The notes: generated by a model not told the origin, from the sequence alone. A stretch of DNA of 64,000 bases from Cruorifilaria tuberocauda (GCA_013365365.1 JABVXU010000304.1:1-64000); one strand, 5' to 3'; shown: positions 42,102 to 55,161, counted from the stretch's first letter. Numbers and translations are program-made.

Positions 42102-44482
42102 TCATAAACGATGTATTGACGCATCACCTCTTAAACTATCTGCATCCGTTAGTGTTACCTGAGCCTGAAATGAACATATTTTACAGGTATTTCAAGAACT
42201 CAAGAACGCTTTAAATGAACACTAAATGCCTTCAATATATCATTTCAGAAATTGTGCGATATGATTGACATACTTCAGTATCAGGTCGTTCCAACTTTTT
42301 GCGCCAGTCTTCTTGACCAAGACGTGTTGTTGATTCCATATAAACTAAAAATATTAGCTTAAGTGGCATAATGAACAAAATCCTTCACAGATCATATAAA
42401 ACTAATGCCATGATAGATGAAGCGAAAAAAATCACATAGTATCTATATTAATTTATATATAGGAAATATATATGAAATAAAAGAAAAATAAACTGAATCA
42501 AGTGTTTACAAATAGAATGCTGTACGTAATCCTTCGCCAAATCTTTTGCACGATCTTGACTAAATAAGCTATCCTGAGCAAGATTTCGCCTCTTCTCAAC
42601 CACTTCTTTCAACATCTCGCTTTTTTTCTTCTCGGTCTCAATAATATTACTCATTCTTGCACTGAAATTTCAAATTGATATGCAAACTTCACTCTGTAAT
42701 AATCAGACTAATCTGATTTCCCATATTACTGGAATCACTATGTGAAATGTATAAGGAAACCGAGAATTATGTAAATATGAGAAAAAGATAAGAAAGAAAT
42801 TCTATGTTATGATATAATGATGCACAATTGAATGACTGAAGAACTTCTCACTAATGCGCAGTTACTAAATGAACATAGTAAAAAAATAAAAAAGATTACT
42901 TAATGCCTAAATCCACTTCCGGAATACCGGCGAGCATTTGATTAGATAATAGTTCATCATTACGTTCGCTTCGGAAGAGACGAACTTTTTCTGCTGCTTT
43001 CCACATAAGCGAATCTTCCATGCTTGGTATTTTAGACTGCAATGAGATACAACAAATTTATTTAAAACCGAAAAACAAACTATCGGTCCTTCTTTGCGAA
43101 ACACTGATTCCAATGAGGACGTAGAGTTTGAATATGCAAACATTTTTATTCAACATTATTATAAAAGAATCTACCATTGTTGCATCATCATCTTCCAAGT
43201 CTTGAACTGCTTTTCGTTTACGTAATTCCGCTTGCACATACTTTTTCCTGCAAAAGTAGAACAAAACATATACGGGATCCAGCATGCCTGAGTCAATAAT
43301 AATGTACAAGAAAGAAGCCAGCCCATTATCAACTCGATACTTAATAAATTCAAAAAGGAAAAAGTGCGATTTGGTGGAACTAAAACGTCTAATAAACAAT
43401 GCTCTACAAAGCAGACTAAATGTCAGATAGAACATGCATTATATCTTGACTACAGCGATTTGATGGATTTCTTTTAAAATAATCATATAATAGTAGAGTT
43501 CAAAATACAGCTGAACTAATATTGGGAGATAAATTAGAATTACCAGAAAGTTCGATTAGTGCTTTGAAATCTTACTGACTTTTACCCTTAAATTAATTCT
43601 CGTTTAAATTGCAATATTCTGAAACAAACTTACATCTCTTCATGTTCATCTCTTAGAAAACTTTCTTTTTTGAACTGATCACGTATACCAGCTTCGATAT
43701 CTGCTGCATGCCTATGAAATCAAGCAAAGAGTAGTTTAAAATTACTTATCACTTCTTCATAATACGACTAGTATCAGTCGTATATTTTTAATATCTTTGC
43801 AACTATTTCGCTATTTCATTAAAGTTTTCTTAAATAACAAACCTTAATATCTTTAAAATAACAAAATTCAATATTGATAAGAAGCTCCTAAAGCAAAAGA
43901 GTTGTTTTGAAATAGAATTATAAAACTAACATTTGAGCTTGGCGTCCTTCGGATAATCGAAGCATGCCACCACCACGCTGTCGGAATGGATCGTCATCCA
44001 TTGCTATGAATTCCGCTGCAAGTTCTTTACCTAAAGCGCATTCCACAGCATTTAATCCATTCTTGCGTGCACGACTTTCTTGCAATTCTTTCACACCTTC
44101 TAGTTTACGCCTGAATTTGCTTTTTCTCAGCTTATAAAATAACAATAAAATGGAAATTAATTAAAAAGCAATTAAAGCTTTATTTCTTTCTTCAGTTGAT
44201 ACTTATGACGACAACTATTTAGCTTATTCCCAATTTTTGTAACTCTGATAAAATATCAAAAACATTATTGTATTATTTTAAAGCTTTTCGAACTTGAGAA
44301 AGTTTTAGAGAAGAGTAGACCAGGTATGTAATATATATAGCTAGAAGTCCATAGAAATTTCATAAAAGAAGATCATCTTACGCAATATCAACTTCTTCCT
44401 CCCCTGAATCTTCGTCATTATCGACAATACGTTCACGCAAATGACGCTGTTTCTTCTTGGCTGGTTTTTTGAACAATGACAT
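42102..44482 (-). CDS. TLS1/C9orf78-like spliceosome-associated protein
   Basis: Eight exons in transcript order: 44482-44382, 44110-43931, 43711-43634, 43247-43175, 43036-42900, 42661-42510, 42344-42274, 42164-42102; 284 aa, against about 289 for human C9orf78. The charged N-terminus (FKKPAKKKQRHLRERIVD, then EEEVD) is followed by the family blocks RKLEGVKELQ, DPFRQRGGGMLRL, KKYVQAELRKRK, LLSNQMLAGIPEVDLGI and ARMSNIIETE, then AKDYVQHSIFYME near the C-terminus. The protein looks mostly disordered or helical with no enzymatic domain. Fission yeast Tls1 and human C9orf78 bind the U5 snRNP helicase Brr2 and affect splicing of particular introns; that role is inferred. Exon 2 could start at three phase-compatible acceptors; 44110 (AAATTCAG) gives the best family fit. 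Divergent with the hnRNP M-like gene. Confidence 0.9.
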
Positions 44483-45392
44483 CCAAACACTTTTTTTCCC
44501 AAACACTTTTTTTTCTAATATGACTTAAAATTTCTCTGCCTGAAAAAAAAAACATACACTGCTAATACATGAAGATATGCGCGTTCATAAAAATTAGATT
44601 CATTTGAAATGCATAATATAGCATGTATTGGAATTCAGACTTAATTCAATTTAAACAGTAAACGAATTAAATCAATTTGAACTAATAATATTCAATGCAA
44701 ATATAACGCTTCAGCGTTTTGTCAAGTTATAGTTAAATTATAGTTAAAGGATAAATTATAGTTAACGATACAAACTTGTACAGTTTATAAGCGCATAAGC
44801 CAATTGTTAGATAAAATTAGCGAAGTAAGCTACGGATCCTAATACATATCACCTCCATAACCTTCTTTTGGTGGTTCGAGAATTTTGGAAAATAAAACAA
44901 AATGAAAATGCGGATTCCGATATATATCACCTTCATGACCTTCTTCTGGTGAGTCTGAGAGTTTTTGTAAAATACAAAAAGACTCGTTGCCGTTTTGCAG
45001 AATTATTTACCAAATTTTGGCCACTCGTCTCTTTCCCTTTAAGGCAATTAAGAGGTCTAAGTTGCGATCGTAGATCTGTTGGATTTCACATAGATCGGCG
45101 GGTTGTGTGAGAAAGTGGGAAGCGTTATTTTGCTGATTTATCGATACGTAAAGTTATGGCATATAATGTTACGTGATTCTAAATGTGATGGATTCGCTGA
45201 TTGTTAGTCGACATATATCCTGCTCTACACGTTACACATAACTGTAAACGTGGTAGGCCTCAGTCGAGTCGAATTTGTTTAATCATTGATTTAGAGACTT
45301 TTAGAAGAGATAGAATGAATTTCTCAATTGATCTGCTAATCCTAACTTTCATACTTTTACTAATCTTTCACCATTGTTTGCTTTCCAGAAGA
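44483..45392. other. Divergent TLS1-like/hnRNP M-like promoter region
   Basis: 910 bp between two head-to-head RNA-processing genes, likely shared promoter DNA. It contains a diverged tandem duplication (44832-44985). The right end has a T-rich CTTTCCAG acceptor at 45388, five bases before the hnRNP M-like ATG, a good SL trans-splice candidate. Confidence 0.5.
44832..44985. repeat. Two-copy ~78 bp diverged tandem duplication
   Basis: ACGGATCCTAATACATATCA (44832) and GCGGATTCCGATATATATCA (44910) open two units that both continue with a CCTTCTTTTGGTG/CCTTCTTCTGGTG block and an AATTTTGGAAAATA/GTTTTTGTAAAATA block. The period is about 78 bp. Confidence 0.7.
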
Positions 45393-48300
45393 ATGACTTC
45401 ATCGCTATTGGACCGAGATTTCTCTCCGCCGAGTTCGTTTAAAGATGCAAGTGATCGATGGCGTGTAAAAAATGAAAATTCGAATAGCGAACGTTGGAGA
45501 TCGAGTAATGATGCTGAATGCGATGCTGGTGGTGGTGGTGGTGGAAGTGGTAATGGTGGTACTGAACGTTGGTCACGACGTGAAAGCGGTACTGAGCGGA
45601 CGATAAGTGGTCAACGGCGTACCGGCAGTCGTGAACGTAGTCCTCGAAGACCACGAGATAGAGGTGAGTTTGTTTGAATTTAAATGAGATTTTGAATTAG
45701 ATTTGAGAACATTGTATTAGAGAATGCAGGCTCCTACCTTGATTGAACTTCGAATTTAGAGTCATTTCTACTCCATTGATTTTTATCTGCTACTTAACTA
45801 ATGAAAAGCCTCTGATGTCCATTAATGGAAAGATTACGATGACCATTTCAAAAATTTTTCGTATTTCGAGATTTTAACCGTCTTTGCTGTATTATTAAGC
45901 AGCCGTCGCCATAATTGCGTGCTATATGAGTTGCATGCGTTGTACGACTAAATGGTTCACTTTTGGATTGCCATCTTAGTTTTCTTATAATCATAGCGGC
46001 GTGAATAATTACATGATTTCCATTGTTTCACATTCAACATCGGTTATTTTCAATCAGCAGTATCAAAAGAGAAATTTGAAATTTATTTATTTGTCTAAAG
46101 AACTATCATAACTTCGGATAATCATCTGCTGGGACAGTTCTTTACAATTAAATACTGAGAATACGATGATGTAGTTCCTTGGTCCCGGTATCCTTTTTTT
46201 TTGCGCTCATAAATCAGCGATTGTCTCATCAAATTTTTGGATAGTTGCTTTTTCATCATTGAAATCCTCGACCATGGCTCCTCACTTTACACTGTTTCAC
46301 TCATACTTCTGTGAGACGTCACGCTGGACATTTTGTGGCATAAATTTAGATGGTCGTCGAGGCGGCGCCGGTGGCGTACGTAATGACCGAATGGTTTATA
46401 TCGCAAATATTCCATACGACGTACGTTGGATGGAACTAAAAGATTTGGTTCGAGAAAAAGCTGGTGAGGTATGATATGTTTTCTAGCTTGGCTTTGACTT
46501 TCGTAAGTATAAGTATATATATTTGCGGCTATGTTCAATTTCGGGTCATGATTGCGCACTTAAGTGCAACTGGTAACGTGCATGGAAATATGGCAAAGTA
46601 ACATTTAGAGGCTATTTTGTTGATGTTTTCTAGTTGCGACTTTTTTGGGACGTTGTGAGATTGAAATTTCGAGAACTTTTATTGGGTTTTTGATTAGTTT
46701 CGAATCTACCTGGATATCCGTTTTCCTGATTCGGTTGATATCGTCCGGTTGAATTTAGTCTTTTTTTTTGTAATAATCAAATTGTTCTTCCTTATAATAT
46801 CCGGAGGGTTCATTCATTTCATTCGTTGGTGATGTGACCGTACTGGACATGATCGTACATGCAATGCTTCGAGATGTTCGTGAATGGATCATAAGGATAA
46901 ATTTAATTTACATATGTGAGTAGTTGGTGGTTCTGGTGATCGAGCTAATGATCCAGCGTTTCTTATCGGCTTATTTTAATAATTTGAAAAAAATGTCGCT
47001 CAGTGCTGCGGTATTCACTGAATTATTGCACGTTATGAAACGGCCAGATCGCTTTAATAATAAGTAAGCGAGTCAAGTGCAACTGAAAAACGAATCTCCT
47101 CTTGAAGTAGTAAAATGCTACTCTATCATTTAGGTTAATTTTGTGGAGCTTCTTGAAGATCGTAAGGGAAAATCAAAAGGTGCAGCAGTTGTTGAGTTTC
47201 GAGAAAAAGAATCAGTTCAGCGTTGTGTCGATGCTTTGCACCGTTATCCGATGAATGATCGTTTGCTTACAGCTAAAGAAATTCGAGTAAATATTTTATG
47301 ACTAATATATGATCCTTAAATCATCTCATAATTTTTCATCCTCCTGACTTTAATCGTTGTAAAAGGAGTTTTAATGTTTTTAGTTCTTTTCATTTCTCTT
47401 TCGAGCCTCTCATTTACTGAAAGCGTGTGCCATCGCTGGGCTCTAAGCTTAGTATTCCTCCATTTTTCGTTTGATCAACTAATTCGTTAAGCTTAAATGC
47501 TGTTGTTAGTTCTCTTTTTTTGTTGATATCTTATTGAGTTCTTTTCTTCGCTAATATCGCTGTTAGGATATTAGGGAATAATCAATAATTGTCCCGTACT
47601 TAAATTTTGCGAAACGGTCGGTTTATCATTTACTACGGACTGTCCTGTAGATTGCTGACTGCTTGTTGGTCTCTCAAAATTTTGAAATGAAATATGTTCA
47701 GGATCCTGTTGCATTTTTCCGGAAAGTTAAGGAGGACACAGGTGTTGATTTTCTAAACGGCCTTCATGGCGGGACTGCTGCAGCGAATTTGGATACTCGT
47801 AATCGTCAGGAAGAGCAATTTGAAACATATGGTCTTAGTCCAGCATTTCTACGACAACTTCATATTACAGGACCACTAACCAATCGTGTTTTTGTGTCGA
47901 ACGTTAGTTTCACGTATTATTTGACATAACTTCTCATACAGAGGCTAGCAGCGTACTTTGGATGCTCATCCTGCACCTCCGGTTTCAAATTTTCGAAGTT
48001 ATATGTAACTTCTCCTTGTATTTTTAGTATTTTCAAAAAAATATTAAATTTAGCTCCCGTACAACGTGCAAAGTGGACGAGTGACAGATTATTTCTCACT
48101 AGCTGGGAAAGTTACATGGGTTGATCTTCAACTAGACAAAGAAGGTCGCAGTAAGGGTATGGCTGTCGTACAATTTACTCATCCAATCGAAGCAGTGCAA
48201 GCTATTTCGATGTTGAACAATCAGCGTGTTTTTGACCGTCAAATCAACGTCAAAATGGATAAATTTGATCCGGTTGATGATCGAAAAGAAGGTGAATTGC

Positions 48301-49028
48301 CTGTAGGCCTACGTGGAGTTGGCATGGGTCTAGGCGCAAATGGAGCACCATTGGGTGATGTTTCTTCAATAATTTCTTCGCTCACCTCGTCGACACCATC
48401 TCATAATTCCTATGATAGCACATCAACATCATATACCAGTCAATCCGCTTATCAAGTTGGTCCAGTATCAGGCGTTCAGCCAAGTAGTATTTCTTCGGTA
48501 ATGCCATTCTCGTCCACTTATACATCGTCATCTGCATCTCTATCAGCTCCCAGCTCTGCTTATTCTACATTCGGTGGTGTTGGTGGTTTCGGCGGTTCGC
48601 GTTCAATTATAATAAAAAATGTGAGTTCTATCTTTCGCCAGATTTCAAAAAAGAATTGATGGTTTGTTTGAGCTTTAATAAGTAATAATCCCGAGTAACT
48701 TCAGTATTTCGACTGACTTTGGCAAAGTATTGTAAGATAAATTCTTCCTTGTTTCAGTTATGTATGTATGAAATGTATGAAAAATGAGATTATCATCAGC
48801 AGTTAGTAGCATCTCAGCGACAACTGCTTTCAGCTTCCCTTGGATTATACGTGGCAGATTGTGCGTGATCGTGTGCAACAGTTTGGTCCAGTAGATTTAA
48901 CAGAAATGATTGCACCAGGATGTGCTAAAGTTACTTTTGCTGTAGCTGCGGATGCAGAACGTGCCCGTAAATCTCTTCAAAATACTACCGTTGAAGGACG
49001 TGTTATTGGAGTCGAATTCCTAGCGTAA
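45393..49028 (+). CDS. hnRNP M/MYEF2-like protein, three RRMs (C. elegans SUP-46 type)
   Basis: Six exons: 45393-45663, 46350-46468, 47134-47286, 47702-47902, 48054-48620, 48834-49028; 501 aa. The N-terminus is Ser/Arg/Gly-rich (a GGGGGGSGNGG run, RERSPRR). RRM1 is about 105-180 (MVYIANIP as RNP2; GKSKGAAVVEF as RNP1), RRM2 about 243-318 (RVFVSNLPYNV; GRSKGMAVVQF) and RRM3 about 432-500 (IIIKNLPLDYTW; GCAKVTFA, a degenerate RNP1). A Ser/Thr/Gly-rich low-complexity linker of ~90 residues separates RRM2 and RRM3. The domain spacing fits hnRNP M and MYEF2; from memory SUP-46 is the C. elegans member. It likely binds pre-mRNA and affects splicing or germline and stress RNA granules; that is inferred. 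RNP2 and RNP1 aromatic positions are partly missing in RRM1 and RRM3. Confidence 0.9.
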
Positions 49029-49397
49029 AGAAAGTGATTTCTGATCCAGTGTTTTGATATTACATTTCGTCACGTTCTCCGATCTGTTTTGCTAATGATC
49101 ACTTTACTACCTTCAGGAAATATTTTCGAAATGTGAAGGTAGAAAGATCTCATTGAATAATTAATATGAAGTGATTTTTAGTATTTCTAGAATGATAAAT
49201 ATTCTATATTAGTTTTCTTTATCTCTTACTATTTAATGTGTTTTATCTTTGAAAGAACATTTCAGATTAAACTCATCATGTTTATCATTTGTGTTAAGCT
49301 CGTTTAGTTTTCTTTTCATACCCTGCAAAGGCGAGTTGCGGTAGTCTCATCTCTGATATTTATTCGATTTCAAAGTCATATCTCAAAAGAAATTTCT

Positions 49398-49403
49398 AAT
49401 AAA
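49398..49403 (+). terminator. AATAAA poly(A) signal, hnRNP M-like gene
   Basis: AATAAA 370 nt past the stop codon; a second AATAAA lies at 49672-49677. Either could mark the 3' end, so alternative 3' UTRs are possible. Confidence 0.45.
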
Positions 49404-51299
49404 GAGTATATTTGTGTTTCTTCCTTAGAAAGCTTTGAATTTTATATTTGAAATGAGATGACCTAGACCATTGGTCATCGACCTCATCATAACTATTACA
49501 TCACTCCTTTTTGATAGGTCAATAAGATTTTTCATCAATTCTACGACTCTTTGGATTTCGACATGAGAAAGATGATAGAAGTATAAATAACTTTCACATG
49601 ACGAACTGATTGAGTAATATTTTGTACTGTCATCGTTGTTTGTTTTGTACTACAGGTTATTAATAAAGTGAAATTTGATAGTTTAAAGGCCATAGCTGTA
49701 GTGCAGTTAATATCGGTACATAAGTGTTTGGAATGTTACATAGATTTTTGAGAGTCCATGATTATCATTGTGCAAATGATAGCACCTACCTATTTACATC
49801 ATCATCGTCGTCATTTTAGTCGTATCATTTTCCTCTTTTCAAGTGGTAATCAAGTTGTCATTGTTTATTTAAGCGGCAATAGGATGGTATCATGGGAAAA
49901 TATTTAAATTGTTTTGTGATAATATCTTATAGCTGGATCCCTGTTTGTCTCGAATAAATATCGGTAATATATCAAAGATATTTGTTCAGCTATATCATTT
50001 TTTTCTCCTTACGCAATCAACAACTATACACATGTTGGTTGATAGCGGCAGTAGTTATCCGTAATCTATATAACCATTTTATCGTTTCTTTTATTTACAT
50101 AGTAATATATACATATTCATGGATATCGACAACAAAAAAATCTATTATACATTTAGATCGAATAAGAAATGATGTCGGATATACCGAGTTTTTTGGCGAA
50201 ATTTAAAAAATAATTTCATTAGTTAAAATTTATTCTAATTATTAGTGATAATTGTAGCTGTCGGAAGAATTTATAAAAGTTTCTAATTTATTTCAATTAT
50301 AAAATTATTATCCCTCAAACAATTAAATTGATATAATTTGTATTATTTGTAATAAATTTTAATATTAGGCAAATTTAAATATTTTATAAACATCTTCATA
50401 AATCTTATCAAATATCCTAATCCTAGTAAATCTCTACCTACAATATTTCACTACAAAAGACCAGAATAGCAAGTAATCAGTTAGTGATCAAAAAGTCTTC
50501 GATCACAATCACTGCGTTGTTACTGTAAAACTTTGACATTGACTTGTTCTTCAACTTAAATCTTCAAAAAAAAAAAGGGAATTGTTCTACTAATTCAAAG
50601 AACAACCTCGTAACAAATAGATTGTCTGTAATTTAACCAAACAAATTCCAAACTATTTTTCACGACAGTAGCTAATGCTTATTGTAGTAACATAACAATG
50701 GTAGAATAATTGAATTTTCATGATCCATAATATCCATGTATCAAGAAAAAAACAACTTAGGTGTTATGTTGTATGTTAGCTAGGTTATATATTTAAATAT
50801 AAACAAAAAACGAATAATTTGTTTCCGAAAATTCATGAATTACCGTTCAAATCATTAGTGTACAAATATGTTAATGTTGGTTAATTTTTGCTGAAATGAA
50901 GCTTAGAATTTTGATTTATGCTTCATTCTTTATAGTTCACACTATTCACATAATGACTGTATAAGCTATATTTTAGAGGTTAAGATTAAAAAGATGAATT
51001 GTATAATTTAAAATTTAGAACTATGAACTATGAACTTAGAATAAACTATATTAAAAAAATATTTCTTTGTGCAAAAATTGAATTTTTATCCTTTCTCAAC
51101 TTCATTTCATTTCTTCAGGAACTTGCTTTAAATATCGAATTTTAAATATTGCGTTGAAAATCTGAGGTTGAAAATAATGTATGATATATATGGAATTGTC
51201 ATTTATTCCATCTTTGTTTTATTTAAAATGAATAATTATATTATTATATTTTCAGATCTATTATAATTTCAGTATATCATTTTTGAGTGAGAATTATTT

Positions 51300-51337
51300 T
51301 CCTGAAAAACTATTTTCCACAGAACAAAGGTGTCGTA

Positions 51338-51372
<35 letters not shown>

Positions 51373-51815
51373 ATATATATATGTGTATGTGTGTGTATGT
51401 ATATGTGAGATATATATATAATCCATTATATTCTAGAATGAATTTATGAGTAATTTTTTTCAAAAACTATTTTCCGCAGGGAATGTTGTATATGTGTTTT
51501 GTGTATGTGTGTATATGTGTGTGTGCATTGTGTATGTGTGTGTGCATTGTGTATGTGTGTGTATGTATGCTTTATTGAAATGAAATACATGATTGATATT
51601 TATTCATATGTATGTGTGTGTATATATAATCCATACAGAGCAAAAGATTTTTTGTATGTGTATGTGTGTATGTGTGCATGTGTGTATTGTGTATGTGTGT
51701 ATGTATGTGTATGTGTGTGTATGTATGCTTTATTGAAATGAAATGCATGATTGATATATTCACACACACACACACACACACATACATATAATCCATTATA
51801 TTCTAGAATAAATAG
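51300..51815. repeat. Compound GT-microsatellite repeat, ~160 bp higher-order units
   Basis: Several TGTGTATG-type tracts sit between repeated unique blocks. AAAAACTATTTTCC(A/G)CAG occurs near 51304 and 51463. GCTTTATTGAAATGAAAT occurs near 51569 and 51727. ATAATCCATTATATTCTAGAAT occurs near 51419 and 51788 (partial copy near 51627). So larger units containing the microsatellite were duplicated. Open frames through it are repeat artefacts. Confidence 0.8.
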
Positions 51816-51989
51816 TATTATTGAGGATAGGCAATGAAATTATTATTAGCATAAGAAGCTAAATGTAAAGATGATTGGTAAGGTTTGTAAGTGTGTATGT
51901 GATGTTGTCATATGTGATGATGCTTTATAAGAAAATTAAATTAAGGCTACGGACTTTTTGATTGTTCCTTGATGAATGGGAAGAGTAAC

Positions 51990-52032
51990 AGGAAGAGGAA
52001 GAGGAAGAGGAAGAGGAAGAGGAAGGAGAAGG
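51990..52032. repeat. GAGGAA hexanucleotide repeat
   Basis: About six tandem copies of GGAAGA, purine-only on the plus strand. Confidence 0.85.
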
Positions 52033-52369
52033 AATCGAAGGAGTAAAAATGAGTGATTGAATGAGTAAATTATATTTTTCAGGAAAAATTCTTTGTTGAT
52101 ACAATATAACACTGAAAACATTCTATGTAGAAAAACGTTAAGCTTTTTTCCTTTTTTAAAATAAATTAAAGTAAAAATCAAATCAATCATCATATTTACT
52201 TTAACAAATTTTTCAACAAAATAAAATTTTCTTTTATAGAAAAAAAAAGTTTTTTTTTTTTGTTCAATTCATTTTTCATAGTTTTTTTTTTCCTTATTTA
52301 CTATATTAGCTAGAATGCTTAAAATGTTTTTTAGTAATTTAACGTAGATCTTTAATTTGGTATAATTAA

Positions 52370-52665
52370 TTATGATAGGTATATTTGGTATAATTAATTA
52401 TGATAGGTATATATACGATAGGTATATTTGTAAGTTTTCAGTAATTTACGTTGAATTATTGATCAGTTACATGATTTACGTTGAATTATTGATCATTTAA
52501 AAGTTAATTATGATAGGTATATATACGACAATTATTTGTAAGTTTTCAGTGATTTACGTTGAATTATTGATCAGTTACATGATTTACGTTGAATTATTGA
52601 TCATTTAAAAGTTAATATTTACGTTGAATTATTGATCATTTATCTGATTCACGTTGAATTATTGA
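52370..52665. repeat. Duplications with six copies of an 18 bp core
   Basis: ACGTTGAATTATTGATCA occurs at about 52448, 52478, 52556, 52586, 52621 and 52652. The first four copies belong to two ~108 bp units that also share TATATACGA and TTTGTAAGTTTTCAGT blocks. Just upstream, GGTATAATTAATTATGATAG is repeated twice in tandem. Each core ends in the palindrome TGATCA. Confidence 0.8.
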
Positions 52666-53139
52666 TCATTTACGAGAGTTTAGAAGATCATCGTTGATAT
52701 TTTACGTTAAGATTTTTTTTGGTATTCAAATATTTCGCAAACAGTTATTTTTCAATGATCTTGATTGATTTAAATTTAAATTTCATATTCATTAAATCCT
52801 AACAATTTAATGACGATTATTGATTGGTAACTACATGTAATTTGACATACTTTATACTGAGTTATTTAGAAAGTAAATGAAGTTCTTATTTGATATTGAA
52901 TAATTCTTCTAATTGTAAACTTTGATGGATTTCTCGGATATTATCAAAATCATTTCTGCAATACCACCGGTATTTTATGTGATTGGAAGATTGATGAATT
53001 TGATTTGTTTATTTGTTTATTTATACTCATCAAACATGGCATATTTATTTGTACGGATTTCATTTGTTTGTTTATTTGTCAAACAATTGTATGACATTTG
53101 TTTCTGATCATTGTTTGCATTGTTTGATAGTGGATGGAA

Positions 53140-53332
53140 TACTACTACAACTACAATTATTATTATTTTTATTATTGCTATTATTAACATTGTAGTAATT
53201 ATTACTACCGCTATTACTATTATTATTATTTTCTTATTATTGCAAGAGCGTGATATGACAATAATTAGATTGTCTGTCTTATTGTTCTTGTTATTACTGT
53301 TGTTATTGTTGTTGTTATTGTTGTCATGTTAA
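53140..53332. repeat. Trinucleotide-rich tract (ACT, ATT, GTT)
   Basis: Imperfect ATT/ACT triplets to about 53240, then GTT/ATT triplets from about 53280. Open frames through it are hydrophobic low-complexity runs and not called as genes. Confidence 0.75.
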
Positions 53333-54280
53333 TGAGTACTTCTTCTGATTACTGATAATAACAATAGAAATGATAAACACAAGTAGAAACTAACAAAAGA
53401 AGTTTTATTAATGAATTTACAAATTTTATTTAGCTAGGCAAAAAAAAATTCAATTTTCTCATATATATAAGATGCTAATTAATTAATAAATTAATTAATA
53501 GGCTTGTTAATGTATGCTAATGTAATAGCTTATTAATATAATAAACTTTGTTAGTTGCTAGTTAACTCATCATAATTTCTTTAATTCATTAATAATTTGT
53601 ATTTTTACAATTTTAAAATAATTTGTTTACAGCGATATTTTCTGATAAACTGATAAACAGTGATATTCTTTGATAAATTGAATAAATATGCTACTAGTTA
53701 TAACTCTGCATAAAATGATAGAAAAAGATTACTTTGTTTACATACCATTTTAATCCTAAAATTAATCTCATTTTAATTTTTACTAATTTACTGATAAATG
53801 AGAGATTGAAGAAAAAGATGGAACGAAGAATTTGAATTTTATTTGATAAGAGATATTCATGGATAAAATGATTGATAAAGTCGTGTTATTTAATCACTAT
53901 AAATCTAATCACTTATAGATTAAAATGATAATTAATTAACAGTTAGAATGGATTAGACGCATTGTTACGGTATTTATTTTATTTTGTGACTAAAAGATTT
54001 CGAAGTTTTAATTAGTACTAATAAATAGTGCTGAATGATAGGAAGAGTTATTTTCATTTACATTTTCAATGATATCTCGGAAAGTTGCAAATGAGATTGA
54101 ATTTCTCGTTGCTCGTAGAATGTATTCTTTTTAAGACATTTACGATGAGGAAGTGTAACGGTTAAAACACGTTGAATCCACGTGTCATCACTATATACTC
54201 ATTTGAAAAAATTTTACAGATTGTTGATTAGAAAATCTATTTAGCATGATGTAAATATGTCATCATTCATCATTCTCGTT

Positions 54281-54740
54281 AAGGAGAAGAGATTTCCTAG
54301 AGTTAGTTCAGCTGTGGAGAGAGGAACGTGGTTTCCGTAAAGCGCTACGCTTTCCTGTAGTATCTGGAGTACGCTTTACTCGAACCATAAGTATTTCTAA
54401 AGTTAGAAATAAATAATTATAATTGGAAATTTCTATAGTAATTTATATTTATTCTCAATTTTGTTCATTAAAATCAAAATTCGTAAATTCCACTAATTTT
54501 AATTAATGAATTTAAAATTATTAAATTTTTGTAAAAAAAAGAATCACTGGAATAGTTTGAATTATTTAAATTGATTATATGATTAATAATTACAGTGATT
54601 ACCAGATCTTTATGACCCTAGAAGTTTCTTTTCTGGTTAAGGAACGGATTCCTCAAATCAGTTCAGCCGGAGAGATAGGAACGCTATCTCCTGTGATATC
54701 TCGTAAGCTTTCCTTGATCCATGAAAATCCGTGAGAAGCT
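54281..54740. other. Pair of related GC-richer islands with hairpins
   Basis: Islands at about 54281-54390 and 54637-54740 share AGTTCAGC(T/C)G, GAGAGA and GGAACG elements in the same order and lie ~355 bp apart. Island 1 has AAAGCG/CGCTTT (54339-54353) around a 3-nt loop. Island 2 has GAGATAG/CTATCTC (54672-54690) around a 5-nt loop. They stand out from the AT-rich background and are not part of a visible coding exon. Confidence 0.45.
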
Positions 54741-55107
54741 ATTTGTCTCAATCTTCCAATTCTCGATCCAATCGAATTAGCACAAAATAGTATTATTGAT
54801 TTTAAAAGACAAAATTTTTTTTTTCTATCTTTCTTTGTGCTTTGGAAAAAAATGTTTGAAATGAAAATAGAGGGAAAAATTTTTACATTTCACGAATTCA
54901 ATAAATTTTAAACTTAATTTAAGCGAAAACACAATAATGATGATGTTCAAAATTCAATCAAAACCAATTACCGGAATTGTTATCCGGAATAAACAGAAGA
55001 AGCCATAAGGACGGGAGGACAGCTATGTGGTAAATTAGCATAACGATTCATAAATAATCATTTATTTGTGAAGAAGAGGAAAAGCCTATCCAGCAATCAT
55101 CTTGTTA

Positions 55108-55130
55108 TATTGTTGTTGTTGTTGTTGTTG

Positions 55131-55161
<31 letters not shown>

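Noticed and set aside
45439..45654. Minus-strand His-rich frame
   Set aside because: Antisense of the GGT-rich and CGT-rich hnRNP M-like exon 1.
51499..51796. Cys/Val- and His/Thr-rich frames on both strands
   Set aside because: Translations of GT/CA microsatellites.
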